NCBI RefSeq assembly: GCF_000835495.1
Contig: NW_015622542.1
Span: forward strand, 5,912,485-5,976,484
Length of the DNA stretch: 64,000 nt
DNA from: Cladophialophora immunda
Taxonomy: Eukaryota > Ascomycota > Eurotiomycetes > Chaetothyriales > Herpotrichiellaceae
Direction of reading: 5' to 3'
The notes below the pieces were generated by a model, which searched no databases, was not told the origin of the DNA, and worked only from the letters and a program-made list of their open reading frames with translations. Shown in pieces: positions 1-10,218 of this stretch (the first letter of the stretch is position 1; every line of letters begins with the position of its first letter). Both the position numbers and the translations under genes were made by a program.

Positions 1-246
1 TGCCCGTCGGACCAGCAACTCGCATTCGCCGACAGTCTCCCCAAACTCTGCGCCCAGACATTATTCCTGGGTCTCGATCTGTCGGACCAGCCGAAGCCCT
101 CGGCGGAGAATTCGGCAGCTAGCGCCACGGTCGACGCGGCCAAAGCCACAGGCACGACCAGCGGCAACAGTGCAGCTAGCTTCGCAGCCGGTGCCAACAT
201 GCTGGGATATCTCGCCTTGACCTTGGGCATCGCCGTGTTGTTATGA
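1..246 (+). CDS. 3' end of a GPI-anchored, possibly CFEM-type, surface protein (partial)
   Basis: The reading frame is open from base 1 and ends at TGA 244-246, giving the last 81 residues. The visible part starts with a Cys, then a second Cys 15 residues later (a spacing like the end of a CFEM domain). A Ser/Ala/Thr-rich low-complexity stretch follows. The end is a hydrophobic tail (LGYLALTLGIAVLL) preceded by small residues, as in a GPI-attachment signal. The protein is probably a cell-wall or plasma-membrane surface protein. CFEM membership is an inference because the eight-Cys core lies outside the window. The gene converges on the permease gene to its right. Confidence 0.6.
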   Translation, partial: CPSDQQLAFADSLPKLCAQTLFLGLDLSDQPKPSAENSAASATVDAAKATGTTSGNSAASFAAGANMLGYLALTLGIAVLL

Positions 247-951
247 CGAGCTATTCGGGGAGGGCCTGGGTTTGGTTGCGCCACTCTCCCTCGCAAGCCC
301 TTGGTCACAGCACAGACGGTGGTTCATAAGATGAGAGGCCGCGTATATCCCACTTTATGCAAAGCGTTGGCGCCACGGGATGGAAGGCGACGTCTGGGAT
401 TACGGGATTGATCGAGGAGTTCTAAGGGAGTGAGGGAAAGCGTCTTTCTCGACAGTCCGGCGTTGGATATACATCAAAGAGAGTGTATTTTGGGGCCACT
501 ACGTCGTGGAGAACAGGACACACGTACTGTACCTATCTCTCAGCATTTAGAATGTGGCGCTAGGGAGACATGTATAAAGATGCCCAGTGCAGAGTTCACA
601 GAGAGGTCTCTTTCACCCATGTTGATATACACATCCATCGCTTCGAAAGACAGTCTAATTCAGTGCACTCGATCTGGCTATCGGTATATACCTTACAGAA
701 ACCCATCGTGAACCAATGTACCCTCCTAGAGGTGCAATGTGGTCGCCCAACGCCGCCATGCCAATTCCTTCCACCGCCCATCGTCGCTATACCATCACAT
801 ACTTCCACGCAAGCCTGTGTCGTCCGTGTCCGCCTACTAACCCGGTCTACCTCGTATGCACCCTGGCTCGCCAGGCAGGCAGGCAGGTAGGTAGGTAGGT
901 GGTGACCTCCATGTAGCTGCACAGGTATCTACAGTATCTATCTATAGTTAT
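247..951. other. Intergenic, convergent 3' ends
   Basis: This stretch lies between the stop of the GPI-type protein and the stop of the permease on the other strand. Short frames in it have no recognisable product. It contains the CAGG/TAGG microsatellite at 872-900. Confidence 0.6.
872..900. repeat. CAGG/TAGG tetranucleotide microsatellite
   Basis: About three to four CAGG units pass directly into TAGG units. Similar TAGG/TACC tracts occur at 4602-4623 and 22062-22075, always in intergenic DNA. Confidence 0.8.
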
Positions 952-3365
952 CTACTTCTCCGCCGACCCAGAACTGGCACCAGCACTGGTATGACCCTGG
1001 CCCCCCAACGCCTCAGCCCCGCCGACCGCCACGCCGCTGATCCAGACGACATTGTCCTCGAGCACGGAGTTGCCCTCGCGGATGTAGCGGAAGCGGGCGC
1101 GCCAGACCCAATAGGCGCCCGGGAAGAGGATGGTGGCGCCGACGATCAGGCACGACCAGTTCATGTAGTCGATGGTGGGGATCGTGACGGGCACGTACAG
1201 CGGGCACAGGTACATGACGATGACGATCAGCGACCAGCACACGGAGACAATGTTGATCGGGTAGCCCCAGCGGCCGAGGTCGAAGTGCGGGCGCGGAGGG
1301 AGGATTTTGCGGCCGCGCAGGAGGACCTACAACGCACACCAAGAACAATTGCCCCGTGTCAATGAATGGCTCCCTCGTGTGGATGGATGGATAAACGCGG
1401 GCGTCGATGGGGGAGGATGGGACGGTAGAAAGGGGGACGTGGGGAAAATGAGGCTCAGGGGCAGTGAAGGAGGACGATGGAGAGAGGAACTCGATAAGAT
1501 GATGATGATGATGATAAGGAGAAGAAAGGAAGGGGAGCAACGCACCACTATCACCGGCGTCACATAGCCAATCTGTAACGTCACGCCGCCGCCCGAAATG
1601 ATCGACTCAAACGCCAGATCGCTCCCGAGCACGATGAGCCCTAGCACAAATCCCTCGTCAGCATCATCCTCAGCCCCAGGGGTAAAACTTCGAGCTGTGT
1701 CGATTCCATTTCTCAAAAGGAAAAGCACGCACCAATCACCAGGTCCACGACCAGAATGGCAATCATCGCCCGCAGCGGGATGTGGAACCTCTCACTGACA
1801 TGCGCAAAGTAGTCGGAGTAGGGAAAGGCCTTGTCGCGGGCCATGCTCCAGGCGAGGCGGGAGCCGGCGTTGTTGGTGCCGACGATGATGAAGAAGTTGA
1901 GCCCGATCATGATCAGCGCGCAGAAGATGCCACCGCCGTAGACGCTGTTGCAGATGTCCATCCACCAGTTCATATAGGGCTGGGACGCTGGGTGGGTAGC
2001 GGAATGTCAGTCCAGGACGGTGGCGACAACAGAAGCCAGGGCTCAAGCGTACCGAGCATGTACTCTTCCCAGTTGCCGGCCGTCCAGAGCATCAGCAGCG
2101 CTGCCAGCCAGCTGGTGATGCTGCAGAAGATCATCGACCAGACCATCACGCGCTAGACTGTGTCAGCAAGACGTCGATACAGGCACAAACACAAACTCAC
2201 CGGGGCGTCTCGGGAGGCGTTTCTCATCTCTTCGACCTGTGCATCCCCCATCAGCATCTCTCTCGTCTCCATCACGGGGCACATACAAGATGCATCATGC
2301 CGTCGGTGCCGTAGAGCCCGTACATGGGCGAGTAGAAGGACATGATAAAGACCCAGCCGGCACTGGTGTAGCCCGAGTTGTTGATGAACTTTGTGAAGAT
2401 GAACTTGGCGTCGTGCTTGGGCGCCATGACGGCAAAGACCACGGCCCACGCGACACCGCCCGCGATAGTCCAGATGGCGCCAAACATGTTCATGCCCGGA
2501 AGCCAGCTACATGGCGAATGTCAGCCAAGGATGACTCTGTCTCAGGAGACAAGGGCGGAAAGAGAAGAGAGTGCAGTGCCTTGTCGGTGACAACATGTAC
2601 GTACGACTGCTTCAGGTTCATGACGATAGGGCCGATGAGAAAGGCTGTGTAGATGATCCATGTCATCCAGGGCTGGCCGGTGCTTGTCAGTGTCCACTCC
2701 CTCTCTGCACTGCTTGAACGACGACACCAACCTTCCACGAAAAATCCGGATGCGTGACCTCGACAAAAGATGCAATGATTTGAGCACTGTTGATCGCGCA
2801 GCTTGACCCCGTGCTGATCTCGCCGACAATGACGGCCCATCCGACAAGATACGACAAGATCGGCCGTAGCTTACCGGTTGCCACGGCTTGGACGTAGTAC
2901 TGTTGACCGCCCGCCGTCGGCCAGATGGTGCAGTATTCGGCCAGGGACATCATCAGGAGCGTCTGGCCGACGGCGACGAAAAGCCTGGATATCTCGCCTT
3001 GTCAAAAACAATCCACGGCCCGGTCGAGGAAGAAGGAGTCAATGCCACTCACGTGCCCCAGATGAGAGCAAACGGGCCGCCCACGTCGAAGATGGTCGAG
3101 TAGAGGACCACCAGGCAGGACCAACTGCACGAGATCATGATCTGGTACGCGCACACTGCGACTCTATGGTCAGCACATCTGGCCGGCAGGGCACACACGC
3201 AATAGAACGACACTCACGCGTCCAGAAGTTGTAGACACGTCGCAGCTCGGGCTTCTTGCCCATGGACATGAGCAGGGCATCATCGCTGCCCACCGACTTG
3301 GCGTCCTCCAGCGTGGTCGTCGCGTCCAGATCCTCGGCCACATACTCGATCTTCTGGTCCTTCAT
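952..3365 (-). CDS. Amino acid/choline/GABA-type permease (APC superfamily)
   Basis: This is a ten-exon gene: 3218-3365, 3053-3155, 2732-2984, 2605-2672, 2287-2506, 2201-2236, 2053-2152, 1733-1987, 1546-1640 and 952-1326. All junctions keep frame and give 550 residues, the normal size for fungal APC permeases of the Uga4/Hnm1 group. It shows about twelve hydrophobic segments, a soluble acidic N-terminus, and the GTNNAGSRLAWSMARDKAFP region typical of this group. The role is proton-coupled uptake of an amino acid, GABA or choline-like solute at the plasma membrane; the substrate cannot be read from sequence. It is divergent from the PhyH-type dioxygenase across a 1.5 kb spacer, which supports a shared catabolic programme. 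One exon is only 36 bases. Single splice junctions could be off by a few codons. Confidence 0.85.
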
Positions 3366-4601
3366 CTTGGGACGAGCGGGGTGAGACAGTCCAGAAAGAC
3401 ACAAACCACGGTCCAGACACAGGCGGGAGACAGAGTACTACTGCTGCGACGCAGGACTGACTGTCACGAAGCAAAGGACCAGAAGCAAACCATTGAAATC
3501 GGGGGAGGAAGAGTTGATGTTAAGTTAAACAAGCTTCGCTCCCTGCGGAGGAAGTGCAAGTCCACCAAGTACTATCAGGTACTTCTTTCTCCCCCCCTTC
3601 CTCGCCAGGCTAGTCGACGAGCAGTGGCAGTTTTACCCTGGCCAGAAAAGCCATGTGGCTGAGAGGATTCGTTGTCCAGATCCCGACAACCATTATTGGG
3701 GGGCATGTCGCACGCTTATCATGCACACTATCGCAGACCGCGGCCGACATATCAGTCTCTCTGCATGCTGTATGGCTTGGATCCAACGTTCGAGAGACGA
3801 GGCGGTATTGTGGGAGTGATAGACAACTCGGTAAGAGAGAGAGTGTGTGTGTCTCGCATATGCCTGCCTCCGTTTTCCTTATCGCAGGACCAGATTTGGG
3901 CCACTTGATTGATGAATTCTCCAGATGGAAAAGGGACGAGCCGCATTGGCTGGCCTAGGGCCTCGATGGCTTGCGAGCTGGCTTTGGGGCGAACCGGGGC
4001 TGATGTTGGGCTGTCTCTCGTCTTGCATGGATCAGCAGCCGTTAATGTTCGGTACGAGAGTCAATAGCAGCCATTTCCCCCACTGGTTTTGACTGGCTAT
4101 GCAGACTCTTTCCCTCCTGCTGGTGCTGCTCTGTCTCCGAGATCGAACAATACCTTGTCCAGTCACCTATCCATGCTCTGCACATATGGAAACAGCGGCC
4201 ACTTTGCGGTTGTCGGGCACCCTTCGCTGCTTCAGGTGCACGGGCGTGTTATCCGAGTCAGTGCCGGGCTTGGGCTGTGGGCAAGGGGCCCCTCCCTGTG
4301 GTGATATGTCCTTTGCCCGATGAGGCTGGTCGATGGAGAAAGTCCCCTTCCCTTGCCGAGGATTCCCTGAAGCCGTTATGATTTGATCGAATGAAGATGG
4401 TTTCTGAACGACGACAACAAATAGGTTCCCAAGCTTGTTAGCAGTGAGATCTTCTCCCTCTCAGAACACGCTCATCCAATGTCCCTCTCCCTCGAGATAC
4501 TGCTAGGCGTCGGGGTTTCTCCATTCTTGTCTCTCCATCTACCAGCCCGTTAAGGTATCATAATCCCAGGGGTCATTATGGTTCTCTCCCTCTCTGGCCT
4601 A

Positions 4602-4623
4602 CTTACCTACCTACCTATCTATC
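4602..4623. repeat. TACC/TATC microsatellite
   Basis: Four-base units (TACC, then TATC) lie in the PhyH-side promoter, complementary in composition to the TAGG tracts elsewhere in the window. Confidence 0.75.
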
Positions 4624-4845
4624 CGGTGGAGGTTCCCCAGCTCGGGCCCAGACCGTCTAAGGGAGAGGGCACGGATCCGTTCTCAAGTCACCTGCTATCT
4701 TGGGACAGCCGCGCATGAATCCTGGAAGGGACAGACGTGGAGTCGCACGGAAGATACCCTGGACTGGAGTCTAGCCTCGTCGCTGTTCCAACCTGGGCAG
4801 GAGACAGGAGAAGTTGAACCTTTTCTCAACGTCATGAGATCAGAC

Positions 4846-4853
4846 TATATATG
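4846..4853 (+). promoter_or_regulatory. TATA-like element of the PhyH-like gene
   Basis: A TATATATG element lies about 50 bases before the ATG at 4903 and 190 bases before the ATG at 5038. Its position decides which start is plausible, because transcripts starting just downstream could include either ATG. Confidence 0.4.
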
Positions 4854-4902
4854 AATCCCAAAGGGCGCCTACTCCTGCGAAAGAAACCCTATCTTTCCGT
4901 CG

Positions 4903-6099
4903 ATGCTATCAGTCTTCCGCCCTGCAGCTGGCAAGACGTTGAGAACTCTGTCAACATTCTCGGCCAGATCAAAGGCCTGCTACTACTCTCCCTTCCTCAG
5001 GTCCGTGTCTCTATCAAGGCGTGTCCACATAGATACCATGGCGCCCATTGCTGTTGAGGACATGATTGAGACGCTTGCGGTGTCAAAGAAGTCCACTGGG
5101 GTTTCGAATGGCGACACAAGCAAACCAACACTTGCTCGCTGTGATGCAAATGATCCAGCCACGACGACCGAGCTCCTAGTGTCGATCATTGAACGAGATG
5201 GCGGCGTCGTCGTGGAGAACCTCATCTCTAAGGAACTGGCTACTCAGATCAAGACGGAGTTGAAGCCTTACTTTGATACAGACAAGGTCGACCCCTCAGG
5301 TTTCTTCCCCCACACGACGCAGAGAGCTACCGGCCTCCTGGCGCGGTCGGACGGCTGTGTCCAACTGGCAATGAATCCCACGTATATCGACATAGCCAAC
5401 AAGATGATCTCTTCCACGTACACATACTGGAACGGACAGCAGCAAGAGACGGTGTTTTCCAAGCCCATTATATCCTCGACTGTCGGTTTCCGAGTAAACC
5501 CAGGTGGAAGGCAGCAGGCCCTACACCGCGACGACGGGTGAGCCATGCTCTGCTCCAGCGTCTCCCGGACCATTTGCTGACTTCTGTCACAGCGACTATC
5601 ACACTCGTAACTGCGACATGCCCATGATGCTCGGTTGTGTGACGGCGTTGACCAAGACCACGGCGGAGAATGGTGCCACAATCGCCATCCCTGGTTCGCA
5701 CCTCTGGGGCCCAGATCGCTGCCCCTATGATCATGAAGCAATTCCAGCCGAACTAGAACCGGGGGACGCTTTCATATTCGTCGGTAATCTTTATCATGCC
5801 GGAGGAGCAAATATCACCAAGTAAGTCATGGCTCTTGCATGTTGGCACCTGCGCTGTGCTAATCAGAGAATAGAGATCAAGCTCGCGAGACCGTGGGCAT
5901 CTTCTTGTGCAAGCCATACTACCGTCCGGCGGAGAATCAGATGCTGATGGTGCCTCCTGAGAAGGCGAAGCGACTACCTCCCCAAGCACAGAGACTGTTG
6001 GGATACGGAATCAGCCGTCCCGCTGTGGGATTCATGGAGTATCAAGACCCAATGCGAGTTCTCTTTGGCGTCGAGGATGAGGAGACGGTCGATATGTGA
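4903..6099 (+). CDS. Phytanoyl-CoA dioxygenase (PhyH) family Fe(II)/2-oxoglutarate oxygenase
   Basis: Exons are 4903-5537, 5593-5820 and 5874-6099, giving 362 residues from the first ATG or 317 from the internal ATG at 5038. The metal triad is visible: H208-x-D210 in LHRDDG, and a distal His at about 280 in NLYHAGGAN, followed by an Arg suitable for 2-oxoglutarate binding. The PhyH fold oxidises small substrates in many fungal catabolic and secondary pathways. The first 45 residues are rich in Arg, Ser and aromatic residues with almost no acids, like a mitochondrial presequence; the internal start would remove them. It lies divergent to the permease and convergent with the Zn2Cys6 regulator (84 bases between stops). 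The substrate is unknown. Confidence 0.85.
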
Positions 6100-6183
6100 T
6101 TGAGCACACCTGCAGCTTCCCGAGTGGCCGGACTCTCCCCCCTCAAAGTGTGATAGTGATCGGTCCAAGTCCAGCCTCGAGGC

Positions 6184-7767
6184 TCATATCACCAGGAAAG
6201 TCAGACCACGCCTCGATTCCTGTCGGGCGAACTGCATCCAGTCGACTGCCACGTTGGGGTCACTCTTCCAAAAGCGCCGCAGAAACTCTAGCGCTGGGAC
6301 ACAGTTGGAGAAGCCGGTCGACTTCATCACCTCGAGGAGCTTGGCGTCGGCAAACGCTTGGGTGTTCTTGTTCAGCCTGCTTTGCGTTCCGACGACGAAC
6401 AGAGGCCACACCAGGTCGTGCTGGTACGCCTCCTTGTTCTGAATCTCGGCGATTTTGGTGATGACGCCGCTGACGCAGGTCTCGATGGCGGGAGCGAAGT
6501 CCCGAGGGTCCAGGAGTGCCTGGAAGCTATATGCAAGTCCAGCGTAGTGAAAAATGTCCACCAGCACTGCAAAGTCGCTGTGCAATCCCGGTGTGCCAAA
6601 GTCCAGACTCTTGCTAAACTCCAGAGACCGATTTCGTGCGTAATCGAATTTCTCTTGCAACACCCGCATATTTGCCAGGTCTAGCGGAGCTTGACCGGGC
6701 GATGCATTGCGGTGGCGCTGTCTTTCGGCGCAGGTCACCTCTTGGACCAGTTGCAGCCAATCCGTAAAGACGTGCGCGTCTTGTTCGGTCAAGACGGACC
6801 CGGGGATTTGTTCGTCGTCTTCAAACGTGGTGGATGAGCCGAAGACGTCGTAGACGAACGCTTCTTGGATCAAAAAGCGGCATGTATCATCGAGAACGGT
6901 GGTTGCCAGCTGGGGGGCTGTCCAGCGCAGAGTAATCGTCCTCGCAGCCTTCCAATGGACTCGCCATATGGCCGAGTCGCACCGGATCATCTCTAGATTG
7001 CAGAGAACCAGGATGGTCGCCAATATGCCGCTGGCTCGAGCGTGACGCGCTACGCTCGCATGCTCTGTCCACTCTGCCCGCAGATCCTCGGAAAGGAGCA
7101 GCAGGCTTTTGTCGCGGTAGTTGCGGGACGCAAACCCATCGTTCACGGCCCAAGGTGATTCTGATCGAGCACTATAATGCTCGGCCGAGAGGGCCAGGAG
7201 AGCGAGAAGCAGCGAGGGCGAATGCATCGCCAGAGGAAGCATCAGCGTCCGCCACGGATTCTCTGGTCCGTCGACCCAGGGCATGACCGTGGCCACCACG
7301 TGGTCGTAATAGTGAATGAGTTGTCTGACTGGCCTGCCTTGTAGATACTGGGGCAGCGCATACGATGACAGATCGAGGTTTAGTGCAAAGGGATTGTGGA
7401 GAGTGGTCTCGTCGAAGCTGGGTTGGAATGCGTTGCGGAGTTTGTGTGGCACAGCGATTGGCTCGCTCCCTGCCAGCAGCTGCGAAGCATCAAGGCCGTC
7501 GTCTCGTGAATCTGAAGACTCCCCGGGGGTTGCGCTTTTGGGGCTGTCCTTGGGGTAGACAGCAGGCGGAGGAGGAGGAGCTGGTTCGAGGACAGGCAGC
7601 GTTTTGCCCGTCAGTTTGCCTCGACTTGCCACTCCCTGCCCGAACTGAATCCTCAAGCCATATCCGGGGCAGGACAGCTCCTTGAGGGCGCATTTCTTAC
7701 ATGTTGGCAGACTCCGATCACAGCGTATCCTGCGCCGGTTGCAGGTCCGACAGTCTGTAGAGGTCAT
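6184..7767 (-). CDS. Zn2Cys6 transcription factor, acr-2-like (Fungal_trans_2/DUF3468 type)
   Basis: This is a single-exon gene of 527 residues. The N-terminus has a perfect Zn(II)2Cys6 binuclear cluster (C6, C9, C16, C23, C26, C33) followed directly by CPGYGLRIQF, the signature of the acr-2-like branch. A Pro/Ser-rich linker at about 55-100 leads into a long helical regulatory domain up to the C-terminus, as in the DUF3468 family. It is expected to be a nuclear DNA-binding activator or repressor. It sits between the dioxygenase and the Rieske oxygenase and is divergent from the latter, so it is the natural candidate for regulating the cluster; that role is inference. No disablement was seen. 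Confidence 0.88.
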   Translation of the reverse strand: MTSTDCRTCNRRRIRCDRSLPTCKKCALKELSCPGYGLRIQFGQGVASRGKLTGKTLPVLEPAPPPPPAVYPKDSPKSATPGESSDSRDDGLDASQLLAGSEPIAVPHKLRNAFQPSFDETTLHNPFALNLDLSSYALPQYLQGRPVRQLIHYYDHVVATVMPWVDGPENPWRTLMLPLAMHSPSLLLALLALSAEHYSARSESPWAVNDGFASRNYRDKSLLLLSEDLRAEWTEHASVARHARASGILATILVLCNLEMIRCDSAIWRVHWKAARTITLRWTAPQLATTVLDDTCRFLIQEAFVYDVFGSSTTFEDDEQIPGSVLTEQDAHVFTDWLQLVQEVTCAERQRHRNASPGQAPLDLANMRVLQEKFDYARNRSLEFSKSLDFGTPGLHSDFAVLVDIFHYAGLAYSFQALLDPRDFAPAIETCVSGVITKIAEIQNKEAYQHDLVWPLFVVGTQSRLNKNTQAFADAKLLEVMKSTGFSNCVPALEFLRRFWKSDPNVAVDWMQFARQESRRGLTFLVI

Positions 7768-8626
7768 TCTTTAGTATCTCCTCTTGTTTCTCCACCTCCA
7801 CCACCACTCACACACGGGACCTCGGCATCGCGTAGAGACTGACCTTTGAGTGCTCGGGGCTCGTTTGGGTCGAGCGAAGACAGACGTAGACTCATCTTGC
7901 CGGTACCATCAAAGGAGTGCGAGGAGAACCAAGCACCGAGAACCGGGACGGGCAATCAAAGCAACCAAAGACATCCAACACAGACGTACACACATCCACG
8001 CGAGAAAACACTGACCTTTTGGGACGCAACGAGGCAGTCAACCCCGCGAAGGGATGCGAAAAGAGCGGCCTCCCTTGGCGTGCAGCACGGAAACCACCGC
8101 ACTTTGGGCTGGTCCATGGCTGGCCCATGCGCATGCGTGCGGCGTGGGTTGCATTGACGCTTGCTTGCTTTTTGGTTTGGGAGAGTTGCTGCATGTGCTC
8201 CATTGGGGCTTTGCTTCTTTTCCACACGCATGTCCGGAGGGGTCTAAGCCTGAGGCCGCCGCCCTCTGCTGTCAAGGAAAGGGAAAAAGAAGCCAGGCGT
8301 CAAAAAGTGGGAAAAATCTAGTTAAGCCAGAGGAGGATGGCTGATGCGAAGGCACCGCCCGCTCGTTGATGGCCCCCTTGTTCCGTGGGTTGGTTGATAA
8401 GGGGATCTCTACTCCCGTTAAGGCAGCTGGATGGAGAAGCAGCTCAATTGCCTGGACGGGCGACATGGCAATCCTTCTAAGCCTGAATGGCGACAAGCAA
8501 CCACGTCTTCCACCATTCCCGGGCGTATCTATGTCTCCAAAGTCTTTATAATGCCATGTAGGGACGTGCCAGGTAGGTAGATGGCCAAAGATAAGGGGGC
8601 CTCGCCAGTAACTCCTCGGCTGCAAC
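7768..8626. promoter_or_regulatory. Divergent promoter between Zn2Cys6 regulator and Rieske oxygenase
   Basis: This 859-base spacer lies between the two start codons. A TTTATAAT element at 8545-8552 lies about 75 bases before the oxygenase ATG. Frames inside it are short and unrecognised. Confidence 0.5.
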
Positions 8627-10218
8627 ATGCCGGCTTCTATCGTCGATGGTATCGCGGATACCGTCCATCAACTCCATATCCAAGGATTGTCAGAGAAGAC
8701 CATCTCGACCGATGTTGGCAATTCGTTGCCTGATGGCTTCTACCACTTGCCAGCCATCTACCAGCTCGAAAGACGCGCCATCTTCTCGAAGCGGTGGTTC
8801 CTGGTCTCGCACAAGGCTCGCTACCGTCATGTCGGCGACTACGTGCAGTATGAAATGGCGGGCTTCAACTTCGTCGTCGTCAAGGACAAGGGCGGCGACA
8901 TTGTGGGATTCCACAACATCTGCAGGTGGGTTCTTGACCCCCTTTTTCGTGCCTGAGGAGGAGGAGGAGGAGTCCACGTTGGGTTGGTTGCCCGGGACAG
9001 TGTCTCGAATGTGTCCTGACACACACCGGTGACGGGCCAAAACAATCCGCAGACATCGTGCTTTCCCCGTCGTGCACGAAACCAGTGGCAGCGCGAAGAT
9101 CTTTGCGTGCAAATACCATGGATGGACGTATGGGCTGAACGGCAAATTGACCAAGGCGCCCCGGTTCACGCCCGAGTCGGTGCCTGACTTCGACCCAACG
9201 CACATTCGCCTCTTCCCCGTCCACACCCACGTCGACAGGAACGGGTTCGTCTACGTCAACCTGGATGCCCGCCCGGTGCCCGAGATCCAGTGGGAAGAGC
9301 AGTTTGGTGACCTTGACCGCCAGGGCGTCCTCCAGGGTTGCGGCGTGGACTGGGACGCGGTCGAGTATGATTTCACGTGGGTCAAAGAAGGAAAGTTCAA
9401 CTGGAAGATCATGCAAGACAATTACAACGAGGTGAATGTCGCCCCCTCTAGTGCCCCTATGGAAGCCTCGTCAATTGGCCTGGCCCGTTGTCTCGCAGAC
9501 ACACCGCTGATCCATGCAAACCCAGTGCTACCATTGTCTCACGGCACACCCAGACGTAGCCCGCACGACCGCCCTGGACACCTACTACGTCTCCCCAGCC
9601 ACGCCACATCACTACATCTCGCATTTCAGCGAACCCAAGGCGTCCATCCTCGCCACCTCGGCCTTCGACGCGACTCGGTTTGCGGGCAGGTCGGCCACTC
9701 ATGTCTGGCCGGGCGGTCACTTCAGCCCGAACCCAGGCACCGGCTTCATGCACCTGATGCGCAGCCTCCCGACCTCGCCAACCACCACGCGGCAGGAGTA
9801 CGACGTGTACAGGCTGAACACGCCGCACGCCACGCCCGAGGCCCACGAGCGCATGGTCAATTTCTACAAGAAGGTCGTGGACGAGGACTTTGGCCTCTGC
9901 GAGAAGGTGCAGAGGAACCTCGAACGTGGGGTCTTCACAAGGGGCCCCTTGCACCCTTTCCACGAAGAAGGCGTGCAGGCGTTCCAGGGCATGGTGCTCA
10001 AGGTTCTCAAGGAGCAGATTGGACTGGAGGAGGCTGCTGGGAGGGAGATCTGGGCTGCGAGGCCGCCAGCGCAGGGAGCTGGAAAGAGGGAGGCAAATTC
10101 TGGGCGTACAGCCAACGGGAACGGCGACGGCGACGGCGACGTCGAATCGGACAGTCAGAGCATCTGCGTGAAGATGCTAGGTTGCGACCAGGCGAGGCTG
10201 AAAGGCCTGGAATGGTAG
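8627..10218 (+). CDS. Rieske [2Fe-2S] aromatic-ring-hydroxylase-type oxygenase, choline-monooxygenase-like
   Basis: Exons are 8627-8925, 9053-9431 and 9526-10218, giving 456 residues. The Rieske cluster ligands are C99-x-H101 and C119-x2-H122 (CRH, then CKYHGW), interrupted by the first intron. The mononuclear iron site is in NECYHCLTAHP (E226, H229, H234), split by the second intron. The order Rieske, then catalytic domain, and the total length fit plant and fungal choline monooxygenase-like enzymes, which oxidise quaternary amines with electrons from a separate reductase. No reductase gene is in the window. Near the C-terminus there is a (GGCGAC)n-coded Gly/Asp run that is probably a lineage-specific insertion. 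Exact substrate (choline, carnitine, betaine or other) is undetermined. Confidence 0.87.

Larger units (their letters stand above)
3366..4902. promoter_or_regulatory. Divergent promoter region between permease and PhyH-like gene
   Basis: This 1.5 kb spacer separates the start codons of two divergent genes. It holds a TACC-type microsatellite at 4602-4623 and a TATATATG element at about 4846-4853, some 50 bases before the first ATG of the dioxygenase. A 74-codon Cys-rich frame at 4099-4323 is discussed among the findings. No other gene was recognised. Confidence 0.5.
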
